From positions 1,302,001 to 1,366,000 of the forward strand of contig JASGIS010000001.1 of the NCBI GenBank assembly GCA_047601745.1: a DNA stretch of 64,000 nt, in the 5' to 3' direction. A program made the translations under genes and the position numbers. Below, one piece after another: positions 44,688 to 55,039 of the stretch. The notes under the pieces are model-generated. The model was not told where the DNA came from. It saw only the letters and a list, made by a program, of their open reading frames with translations, and ran no database searches. Position 1 is the first letter of the stretch. Every line of letters begins with the position of its first letter. This DNA comes from JAKPAM01 sp047601745. GTDB lineage: Bacteria > Pseudomonadota > Gammaproteobacteria > Burkholderiales > Burkholderiaceae_E.

Positions 44688-46466
44688 ATGCCCTTGACCC
44701 TGCCCGACCTGAACGCGGCCACGCAGGCGGAATTCACCGCGCTGCTCGACGGCACCTACGAGCATTCGCCGTGGATCGCCGAACGAGCCTGGCACGCACG
44801 GCCCTTCGCGTCGCTCGCCGCCCTCAAGCGCGCGCTGATCGAGGTGGTCCGCGATGCCGGCCGCGAGCCCCAGCTCGCGCTGATCCGCGCCCACCCCGAA
44901 CTCGCGGGCAAGGCGATGGCCGACAACACGCTGACCGCCGAATCGACGAACGAGCAGGGCAAGGCCGGCCTGACCGACTGCACGCCGCAGGAGCTGGCCC
45001 GGATCCGGCAGCTCAACACCGACTACGGCGCGAAGTTCGGCTTCCCGTTCGTGCTCGCGGTCCGCGGCGCGCGCGGCGCAGGGCTGAGCAAGCAGCAGAT
45101 CATTGGCGTCTTCGCGCGGCGCCTGGACAACCATCCGGATTTCGAGTTCGCCGAAGCGCTGCGCAACATCCACCGGATCGCCGAGATCCGCCTGGACGAC
45201 AAGTTCGGCGTCGAGCCGGCGCTGGGCAACCAGGTCTGGGACTGGGCCGAGCGCCTGGCCGGCCACAGCGAGCCCGGCTACGCGGAGCGCGGCGAACTGA
45301 CGGTCACCTACCTGACCGACGCGCACCGCGCGGTCGCGCAGCGGCTCGCGCACTGGATGCGCGCGGACTGCGGTTTCGACGAGGTCGGGATCGACGCGGT
45401 CGGCAACGTCATCGGGGTCTACCACGGCACGGACCGCCAGGCGCGCCGTCTGCTGACCGGCAGCCACTACGATACCGTCCGCAACGCCGGCCGGTACGAC
45501 GGCCGGCTCGGCATCCTCGTGCCGATGGCCTGCGTGCAGGCGATGAGCCGGGCCGGACGGCGGCTTCCGTTCGACGTCGAAGTCGTCGGCTTCGCCGAAG
45601 AGGAAGGCCAGCGCTACAAGGCCACCTTCCTGGGCTCCAGCGCGCTGACCGGGCATTTCGACATGGCCTGGCTCGACCAGACCGATGCCGACGGCATCCG
45701 CATGCGCGACGCGATGGAACACGCCGGGCTGTGCGTCGCCGACATTCCGAAGCTGGCCCGCGACGCGTCGCGCTACCTCGGCTTCGTCGAGGTGCACATC
45801 GAACAGGGACCGGTGCTCAACGAGCTGGATCTGCCGCTGGGCATCGTCACGTCGATCAACGGCAACGTCCGGTACGTCGGCGAAGTGATCGGGATGGCCA
45901 GCCACGCCGGCACGACGCCGATGGGCCGGCGCCGCGATGCCGCGACGGCCGTCGCCGAACTGGCGCTGTACGTCGAGCGCCGGGCGAGCGCCGCTCCCGA
46001 CCTGGTCGCGACGATCGGCATGCTCGAAGTGCCGAACGGATCGATCAACGTCGTGCCGGGCCGGTGCACGTTCAGCATCGACGTGCGGGCCACGACCGAT
46101 GAGGTCCGCGACGCGTGCGCTCGCGACGTGCTCGCCGAACTGGCGGCCATCTGCGGGCGGCGCGGCCTGAACCATCGGATCGAGGAGACGCTGCGCGCGT
46201 CCGCCGCGCCGAGCGCGCCCGCGTGGCAGCGGCGCTGGGAGAACGCGGTCTCGACGCTGGGCCTGCCGCTGCACCACCTGCCCAGCGGCGCCGGCCACGA
46301 CGCGATGAAACTGCACGAACTGATGCCGCAGGCCATGCTGTTCGTCCGCGGCGAGAACGCCGGCATCAGCCACAACCCGCTCGAATCCACGACCAACCAC
46401 GACATGGCGCTGGGCGTCCAGGCGTTCCAGAACCTGCTCGACCAGCTCGCCGACGAACATCGATGA
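44688..46466 (+). CDS. OHCU decarboxylase (UraD) fused to allantoate amidohydrolase
   Basis: A 592-residue two-domain enzyme. Residues 1 to about 170 are OHCU decarboxylase with the catalytic His69 in RAHPELAGK and QQIIGVFARRL. Residues from about 185 to the end are an M20-type allantoate amidohydrolase/carbamoylase: LLTGSHYDTVRNAGRYDG, VVGFAEEEGQRY, SHAGTTPMGRRRDA and GAGHDAMKL, carrying the metal ligands. One polypeptide thus makes S-allantoin and later removes the carbamoyl group from allantoate, with PuuE acting between. Its stop overlaps the next start. Confidence 0.92.
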   Translation: MPLTLPDLNAATQAEFTALLDGTYEHSPWIAERAWHARPFASLAALKRALIEVVRDAGREPQLALIRAHPELAGKAMADNTLTAESTNEQGKAGLTDCTPQELARIRQLNTDYGAKFGFPFVLAVRGARGAGLSKQQIIGVFARRLDNHPDFEFAEALRNIHRIAEIRLDDKFGVEPALGNQVWDWAERLAGHSEPGYAERGELTVTYLTDAHRAVAQRLAHWMRADCGFDEVGIDAVGNVIGVYHGTDRQARRLLTGSHYDTVRNAGRYDGRLGILVPMACVQAMSRAGRRLPFDVEVVGFAEEEGQRYKATFLGSSALTGHFDMAWLDQTDADGIRMRDAMEHAGLCVADIPKLARDASRYLGFVEVHIEQGPVLNELDLPLGIVTSINGNVRYVGEVIGMASHAGTTPMGRRRDAATAVAELALYVERRASAAPDLVATIGMLEVPNGSINVVPGRCTFSIDVRATTDEVRDACARDVLAELAAICGRRGLNHRIEETLRASAAPSAPAWQRRWENAVSTLGLPLHHLPSGAGHDAMKLHELMPQAMLFVRGENAGISHNPLESTTNHDMALGVQAFQNLLDQLADEHR

Positions 46467-47713
46467 CCCTGTCCACGCAATACGCGGCGCTCGACGCCTG
46501 GATCGATGCGCACTTCGACGAAGAGGTGCGTTTCCTGCAGGAGCTGGTGCGCGTGCCGACCGACACGCCGCCCGGCGACAACGCCCCGCATGCCGAACGC
46601 ACGGCCGAACTGCTCGCCGCGATGGGCCTGCAGGCGGACAGGCATCCGGTCCCGGCACCCGACGTCGCGGCCGCCGGCCTGCGCAGCATCACGAACCTGA
46701 TCGTCCGGCGCCGCTACGGTCCGGGCCGCACCGTCGCGCTCAATGCGCACGGCGACGTCGTCCCGCCCGGAGACGGCTGGACCCACGATCCGTACGGCGG
46801 CGAGATCGTCGACGGCAAGCTCTACGGCCGCGCGTCGGCGGTCAGCAAGAGCGACATCGCCACCTACACGTTCGCGCTGCGCGCGCTCGAATCGCTGCAC
46901 GCGCCGCTGGCCGGCTCGGTCGAGCTGCACGTCACCTACGACGAGGAATACGGCGGCGAACTGGGACCGGGCTGGCTGCTCGCGCACGAGCTGACCCGGC
47001 CCGACCTGATGATCGCGGCCGGCTTCAGCTACCAGGTCATCGTCGCGCACAACGGCTGCCTGCAGCTCGAGGTCACGGTCCACGGCGACATGGCCCACGC
47101 CGCGATTCCGGACAGCGGCACCGACGCGCTGCAGGGCGCCGTCCACATCATGAACGCGCTGTACCGGCTCAATCGCGACTACCTGTCGATCCGCTCGGAC
47201 GTCGACGGCATCACCCATCCTTACCTGAACATCGGCCAGATCGCCGGCGGCACCAACACCAACGTGATTCCGGGCCGGGTCGTCCTGAAGATCGACCGCC
47301 GGATGATTCCGGAAGAGGACCCGGCCGAGGTCGAGGCGGCGCTGCGCCGCACGATCGAGCAGGCGGCCGCCAGCTATGCACCGCCGCGGGGCGGCAACGC
47401 GATCCGCGTCGACGTGCGCCGGATCCTGCTGGCGCGCGCGATGCGCCCGCTGCCCGGCAACCAGCCGCTGGTCGACGCGATCCGCCGGCATGGCCAGCAC
47501 GTGTTCGGCGAACCGATCCCGGCCCAGGGCACGCCGCTGTACACCGACGTGCGGCTCTACGTCGAACGCGGCATCCCCGGCGTCATCTACGGCGCCGGCC
47601 CCCGCACCGTGCTCGAATCGAACGCCAAGCGCGCCGACGAGCACCTGGACCTGCAGGATCTTCGCCGCGCGACGAAGGTCGTCGCGCGCACGCTGCTCGA
47701 TCTGATGCAGTGA
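46463..47713 (+). CDS. M20-family metallohydrolase (ArgE/DapE-like)
   Basis: A 416-residue M20 peptidase-fold enzyme. Metal ligands lie in LNAHGDVVPPGDGW (His, Asp) and TYDEEYGGELG (Glu-Glu), and dimerisation-domain features follow (GDMAHAAIPDSGTDAL, GGTNTNVIPGRVVLKIDRRM). It is coupled to the UraD-amidohydrolase gene by an ATGA overlap, so it probably acts on a downstream ureide such as ureidoglycine or ureidoglycolate, or on an amide entering the pathway; this role is inference. Confidence 0.85.
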   Translation: MTLSTQYAALDAWIDAHFDEEVRFLQELVRVPTDTPPGDNAPHAERTAELLAAMGLQADRHPVPAPDVAAAGLRSITNLIVRRRYGPGRTVALNAHGDVVPPGDGWTHDPYGGEIVDGKLYGRASAVSKSDIATYTFALRALESLHAPLAGSVELHVTYDEEYGGELGPGWLLAHELTRPDLMIAAGFSYQVIVAHNGCLQLEVTVHGDMAHAAIPDSGTDALQGAVHIMNALYRLNRDYLSIRSDVDGITHPYLNIGQIAGGTNTNVIPGRVVLKIDRRMIPEEDPAEVEAALRRTIEQAAASYAPPRGGNAIRVDVRRILLARAMRPLPGNQPLVDAIRRHGQHVFGEPIPAQGTPLYTDVRLYVERGIPGVIYGAGPRTVLESNAKRADEHLDLQDLRRATKVVARTLLDLMQ

Positions 47714-47783
47714 GTCCCGGCGGTCCCGGCGGATGGCCGCCGTGGGCCGCTCTTTCGGCTCCGCCGCGCTCTTTCGCCACCCT

Positions 47784-47820
47784 GATGAGAAAACGTTCTA
47801 CAAGTCCTCGTTTTCTCGTC
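47784..47820. terminator. Inverted repeat between convergent M20 and TonB-receptor genes
   Basis: GAGAAAACG (47787-47795) pairs perfectly with CGTTTTCTC (47809-47817) over a 13-nt loop, and the stem extends by further pairs around one mismatch. The stem contains an A/T run on both strands, which would act as a bidirectional terminator between the two convergent genes. Confidence 0.55.
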
Positions 47821-47860
47821 GAGTGTCCGGGCCCGCGTGCGGGACCCGGGACCGGAATGC

Positions 47861-50137
47861 TCAGAAGTCGACGGTCGCCGACAGCATCAGCGTGCGCGGC
47901 GCGCCGACGGTCACGTAGTTGCTGACGACCCAGTACTGCTTGTCGGAGACGTTCTCGAGGTTCGCGCGGAACACGACCGGCTTGCCCGAGATCCGCGTCG
48001 CATAACGCGCACCGATGTCGACGCGCGTCCAGCCGTCGACGCGAAGACGGTTGGCCGCATCGGCGTACAGCGATGAGGTGCTGATCACGCGGCCATTGAC
48101 GCTCAGGCCGGGCACCCACGGCGTATCCCAGTCGAGGCCCAGATTGAACGTGCGCTTCGGCACGCCCGCCGCGTCGTTGCCCTGGTTGACGCCTCCGGCG
48201 GTGCTCGTCAGCTCGGCGTTCTGAAACGCCGCACTGGCCATCACGCGAAGACCGGGCTGCAGTTCGCCATAAGCGGTCAGCTCGAAGCCGCGATTACGCT
48301 GCTCGCCGCCGAAGCTGTACACGTTGGTGACCGGGTCGGTGATCGAATTGGGCCGCTTGATCTGATAGAACGCCGCCTGCGTCGTCAAGCGCCCCCAGTC
48401 GACCTTGACGCCGACCTCGTTCTGCCTGGACTTCTGCGGCGCGAAGGCCTGGCCGGCATTGGCCGTCTGGACGCCCGCGATGCCGCCGCGAGTCAGGCCC
48501 GCCGTGTGGTTCGCGTACAGCGAAACGTTCTGTACCGGCTTGAACACGATGCCGGCCAGCGGCGTGACCTTGCTGGACTTGTAGTGCGACGACAGGGCGC
48601 CGGTCGCGACACTGAAGCTGTCCTGCTCGAGCGTCTGGTCGCGCAGGCCCAAGGTCAGCAGCACGTTGTCGCCGAACGACATCGTGTCGGCGATCGCCAG
48701 GCTGTGCTGCTTGGTCACCGTGCTCTTGCTCGGTTCTCCGCGTATCGCGGTAATGACCGGCAGCGGCGCCGGGTTGTACAGGTTCGACAGATTCGAATAG
48801 TTGGACGTCGCGTAGAAATACGCGGTCTCCTGATCCAGGTAGTTGGCGCCCAGCGCCAGCGTGTGGCGAACGCTGCCGGTCGCGAATCGCGTACGCAGGC
48901 CCACGTCGGCCGACTTGCTCTTGGTGTCCTGGTCGTACCAGGCATTGGTGAGGGCGAAGTTGCCGAGCGCATCGGGCCGCCCGTTGGCCAGGTTCTGCTT
49001 GAACGAGTAGTCGGTATAACCGGCGCTCGCATAGACCATCAGCTTGTCGTTGACGTCATGCTCGATCCGGGTCATCACGGTCCGGGCGTTGTTGTCGTCG
49101 AGATTCTGGCCCGGATAGAAGTTCCGCCGTGCCGAAGGCACGGCCGGCACGCCCGTGGTACCGGCGAAGCTGGTTTGCGGGCGGAAATCGTGGGTCGTCC
49201 CGTTGCTGGCGATGACGTCCAGCGACCAGCGGGTGCGCTCGCCCGCGTAGTCGATGCCGACCGACCCGAGCGCCAGCCTGTCCCTGCCGTTGTCGATGTT
49301 GCCTTCGCCGTTGCGATAGAGACCGTTGAAGCGCACGCCCCATTCGTTCTGCGCGCCGAAGCGGCGACCGACGTCGATGTGGGTGCCCAGTTGCCGCTGG
49401 CCCATGTACGTCGCGGTCAGTCGCGTCAGCGGCACGTCGGCGGCCCGCTTCGTCACCACGTTGATCGTGCCGCCGATGCTGCCGTTGGGGCCGACGCCGC
49501 TGGTCAGTGAACCCGGACCCTTGAGCACCTCGACGCGCTCGATCGACTCGAGCGGAATCCGCGTCGACGGCGACAACCCGAGCAAACCGTTGATCGCGAT
49601 GTCGCCGTTGCCGACCTGGTAGCCGCGGATCTGGAAATCGTCGCCGAACCCGCCGCGCGACGCCAGCGGCCGCACCGACGCGTCGTTCATCACGACGTCG
49701 GCGACGCTGAGCGCCTGCTGGTTCTGGATCAGCTCGGACGTGTAGTTGGTCGTGCTGAACGGCACGTTCATCAGGTCCGTGATGCCGAGCAGGCCCAGGT
49801 AGCCGCCGCGCGCCAACTGGCCGCCGGAATAGGTCTTCTGCAGGCCGCCGATGGCTTCCGGCTGGCTGTAGACGGTCACCGACGGCAGCGTGCGGTCGAT
49901 CGCGCCAGGAGCCGTGCTCTGGTCGGAATCGGCCTGAGCGGCGTCGGCGGGTGACGACGACGGCGTCCGGGTCGTCTGAGCCGTCTGCGCCGGCTCGGTC
50001 GCCGGCGTCGTGGTCTGCGCGAAGGCGCCGACCGCGGCGAAGCCCAGCCCGAGACCGAAGCATCGGTGCACCAGAGCGGAGAGGGGGCGCGGGGCGAAAC
50101 GGAAAGCCGGGCGCGACCGGCGGCGAAGAGCAGGCAT
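47861..50137 (-). CDS. TonB-dependent siderophore receptor
   Basis: A 758-residue outer-membrane receptor. After a signal peptide (ending near GAFAQT) and a Thr/Ala-rich spacer comes the plug domain (TYSGGQLARGGYLGLLG, FQIRGYQVGN, IERVEVLKGPGSLTSGVGPNGSIGGTINVVTK in short parts) and a 22-strand barrel ending in LSATVDF. It imports a ferric siderophore using TonB energy. I see no N-terminal secretin/STN signalling domain. A Fur-like box lies just upstream, so iron control is expected. No siderophore synthesis genes are nearby. Confidence 0.93.
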   Translation of the reverse strand: MPALRRRSRPAFRFAPRPLSALVHRCFGLGLGFAAVGAFAQTTTPATEPAQTAQTTRTPSSSPADAAQADSDQSTAPGAIDRTLPSVTVYSQPEAIGGLQKTYSGGQLARGGYLGLLGITDLMNVPFSTTNYTSELIQNQQALSVADVVMNDASVRPLASRGGFGDDFQIRGYQVGNGDIAINGLLGLSPSTRIPLESIERVEVLKGPGSLTSGVGPNGSIGGTINVVTKRAADVPLTRLTATYMGQRQLGTHIDVGRRFGAQNEWGVRFNGLYRNGEGNIDNGRDRLALGSVGIDYAGERTRWSLDVIASNGTTHDFRPQTSFAGTTGVPAVPSARRNFYPGQNLDDNNARTVMTRIEHDVNDKLMVYASAGYTDYSFKQNLANGRPDALGNFALTNAWYDQDTKSKSADVGLRTRFATGSVRHTLALGANYLDQETAYFYATSNYSNLSNLYNPAPLPVITAIRGEPSKSTVTKQHSLAIADTMSFGDNVLLTLGLRDQTLEQDSFSVATGALSSHYKSSKVTPLAGIVFKPVQNVSLYANHTAGLTRGGIAGVQTANAGQAFAPQKSRQNEVGVKVDWGRLTTQAAFYQIKRPNSITDPVTNVYSFGGEQRNRGFELTAYGELQPGLRVMASAAFQNAELTSTAGGVNQGNDAAGVPKRTFNLGLDWDTPWVPGLSVNGRVISTSSLYADAANRLRVDGWTRVDIGARYATRISGKPVVFRANLENVSDKQYWVVSNYVTVGAPRTLMLSATVDF

Positions 50138-50146
50138 TTTCTACGT

Positions 50147-50165
50147 TAGTGAGAATGAGAACGGT
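50147..50165 (-). promoter_or_regulatory. Fur-like box upstream of the siderophore receptor
   Basis: The plus strand reads TGAGAATGAGAACG around 50149-50162, two adjacent TGAGAA units like those in Fur boxes. It sits 10 to 25 bp upstream of the receptor start, where bound Fur-Fe would block transcription. Confidence 0.55.
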
Positions 50166-50340
50166 TGGCATTATGCAGGGAAATGCCGACCGGGCGCATC
50201 CCGAACCGTCGGTACCGCAGTCTGTTCGTCACTTCGAGAAGGCCGTGCGCTCGACCGCCGCCGAAATAGTGAGCCACTCCCGCCTGAAGGCCGGAGCTTC
50301 CCCGCCACGAGCCAGGGGCCCCTTCGATGCCAGGATCAGT

Positions 50341-50658
50341 TCAGTTTTTCACCGGATTCAGGCGCCCATCTATGACGAGCCGTTCCTGCTCTCGCATCAG
50401 GTACCTGCCGACAGCCAGGTCGGGCCGGAACACCACATTCCAGCTGGGTTTGGACACGACGCCGGGAAAAACCACGAACGGATGGGCCGCCAACAGAGAG
50501 GCGCCCCATGCCTGCTGGCCCGCGCCCGGAATGCCGGCATGCAGCCAGCCGGGATTGGGAACGTCCATCGGCATCACGATCCTGACCACGGATGGATCGA
50601 TTCTCGGGCGTTTCTCTCTGGCGACGAAGCGTACGGCTGCTGATACCCAGTCCTGCTG
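50341..50658 (-). pseudogene. RES-domain toxin C-terminal remnant
   Basis: An open stretch of about 105 codons with no ATG; a GTG at 50589 is the only possible start. The part QQAWGASLLAAHPFVVFPG, followed by SKPSWNVVFRPD and the ending VIDGRLNPV, resembles the C-terminal half of RES-domain NAD-degrading toxins (G..W......vl.vPS...p..N.l.nP.hp...DxRL). The N-terminal half with the Arg and Glu of the active site is missing, and no Xre antitoxin remains. The assignment is moderate because I cannot run a profile search. Confidence 0.45.
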
Positions 50659-50727
50659 TCAGAACTTTATCGCCCCTTCAGGCACGATCACCAAGCGAAT
50701 AGACCCCGCTAGCCGGCGCAGGCATCC

Positions 50728-53244
<2,517 letters not shown>

Positions 53245-53336
53245 TCAAACGCCTTTGCAATACGAGGACCCGTCCGAGCACGGGCCGGGAGGAACACGCA
53301 CGGGAACGGACACGATGGGTTCGGCAACGTGGAGAC

Positions 53337-54467
53337 TCAGATCCGCATCGGCATGACCACGTAGCGGAAGCTGTCGTCGCCGGGAACCGTCAGCAGCGCG
53401 CTGGTGTTGGCATCGCCCAGATCGATCTGCACTTCGTCGCTCTTGAGGTTGGCCAGCACGTCCAGCAGGTAGCTGACGTTGAAGCCGATCTCGAGCGTCT
53501 TGCCGTCGCCGCCGTCGTGGTAGTCGACTTCGAGTTCGTCGACCGCCTCTTCCTGCTCGGCGTTGTTCGTCTGCACCTTGAGCGTGGCCGGCGACAACGT
53601 CAGCCGCACGCCCTTGAACTTGTCGGTCGTCAGGATCGACGCGCGGTTCAGCGATGCGGCCAGCACCTCGCGCGACACCCTGACGTAGCGCTGGTAACCG
53701 CTGGGGATCACGCGCTGGTAGTCGGGGAACTTGCCCTCGACCAGCTTGGACACCATTTCGACCTCGCCGAAACGCAGGCGTACCTGGTTGCTGGCCACGT
53801 CGATCTGCACCGCTTCGTCGCTGTCGGCGAGCAGGCGCTGCAGTTCGAGCACGGTCTTGCGCGGAATGATGACGTCGTGGCGGGGCATCGGCGGCACGTC
53901 GTCGCCTTCGAGCTGCGTTTCACAATACGCAAGACGATGACCGTCGGTCGCGACGACCTTGACGGAATGCCCGTCGGTGACCAGCAGCAGGCCGTTCAGG
54001 TAGTAGCGGATGTCCTGCTGCGCCATCGCGAAATGCACCATGTGAAACAGGTGCTTGAGCTTTTTCTGCGGCAGCTCGAACGACGCGTTGAACGCGTCGG
54101 CGATCGTCATCGTCGGGAACTCTTCGGCACCGAGCGTCTGCAACGCGAAGCGGCTCTTGCCGGCCGTGATCGCGGCCTTCTTGTTGTTGACGGCGACGCT
54201 GACTTCGACGCCGTCGGGCAGCGCCTTGAGGATGTCGATCAGCTTCTTGGCCTGGACCGTGGTGGCGCCCTGCTCGGCGCCGCTGGACAGGCTGGCCGTC
54301 GTCTGGATCTGGATCTCGACGTCGGTAGCCAGGAACGAGACGTTCTCGCCGTTCTTGGTGATCAGGATGTTGGCCAGGATCGGCAGCGTGTGGCGTCGCT
54401 CGACGATTCCCGCGACGACCTGCAGCGGCTTGAGGACGGCATCCCTGTTTGCTTTTATGAATTGCAC
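53337..54467 (-). CDS. dnaN: DNA polymerase III beta sliding clamp
   Basis: A 376-residue clamp protein with the three similar domains of DnaN; it begins MQFIKANRDAVLKPLQVVAGIVERRHTLPILANI (parts) and ends VVMPMRI, where the clamp-loader and peptide pocket residues lie. The start codon is GTG, with AGGT upstream. It forms the replicative clamp ring. The 570-bp gap to dnaA is long for this operon and carries the origin-like repeats. Confidence 0.98.
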   Translation of the reverse strand: MQFIKANRDAVLKPLQVVAGIVERRHTLPILANILITKNGENVSFLATDVEIQIQTTASLSSGAEQGATTVQAKKLIDILKALPDGVEVSVAVNNKKAAITAGKSRFALQTLGAEEFPTMTIADAFNASFELPQKKLKHLFHMVHFAMAQQDIRYYLNGLLLVTDGHSVKVVATDGHRLAYCETQLEGDDVPPMPRHDVIIPRKTVLELQRLLADSDEAVQIDVASNQVRLRFGEVEMVSKLVEGKFPDYQRVIPSGYQRYVRVSREVLAASLNRASILTTDKFKGVRLTLSPATLKVQTNNAEQEEAVDELEVDYHDGGDGKTLEIGFNVSYLLDVLANLKSDEVQIDLGDANTSALLTVPGDDSFRYVVMPMRI

Positions 54468-55039
54468 TTTGAATTTACCTGATGTTGTTGCTGAGCAGTG
54501 GCCTGATCAGGGGAAAAACAAAAATTCTGCTTGCGATTCAAAGGCTTGGCGCGAGCAAAACGGCGGGACAGGTGGGCTGACGGCGGTGCATGCGAATGTG
54601 GATCGATTGGGCGCGCGGCGGATCCGGCGGGATAAGCGGTCGTTCTCCCCAGCGCCGTCCCGTGCTTGTTCACACCTGTGGTCAGCCACGGGGATGGAAC
54701 GCGGACAAGCGGCGCAGAACCGGCGGGACGAGCGGGGGTAAAACCGGTCGGACAAGCGGTTGGCGGGCCTGGGGAACGCATGGGGACGGTCCGATGGACA
54801 AGCTGGGGACAAGTCGTGGGACAACCGGTCGCAAAACAGCCGGGAAAAGCGGCCGGACAGCGACGGGAAAAACGGGTGGAAAGCCTGCGAAGCCGGCACG
54901 ACGACGGGCCCGACGAGGGCTTGCCCGAGCGGGCGGATTCGGCCGTCCGGCACGCGGTGAAGGCGATCGGACGATCCGCGGAACAAGCGCCCGGCGGATC
55001 CGTCGACATACCTGTTCATTCGCGTCGTCATCGGCGGTT
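54468..55039. other. dnaN-dnaA intergenic region, probable oriC
   Basis: An AT-rich patch (about 54450-54545, with GGGGAAAAACAAAAATTCTG) next to dnaN could be the unwinding element. Beyond it, GGACAA recurs at about 54703, 54750, 54796, 54807 and 54818, that is, with spacings of roughly 47, 46, 11 and 11 bp, close to whole helical turns. GGACAA is the complement of the TTGTCC core of weak DnaA boxes, and CTTGTTCACA (54665-54674) and TGTGGATCG (54597-54605) are further near-matches to TTATCCACA. No perfect DnaA box is present. The plus strand is strongly G-rich here. Confidence 0.55.

Larger units (their letters stand above)
50138..50727. other. Gap between siderophore receptor and gyrB
   Basis: About 590 bp. 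It contains the Fur-like box near its left end and a decayed RES-domain fragment (50341-50658). The remainder shows no convincing gene or structured RNA. Confidence 0.5.

Noticed and set aside
47583..48119. Minus-strand open frame between the M20 and receptor genes
   Set aside because: Spans the inverted repeat and antisense coding sequence; not protein-like.
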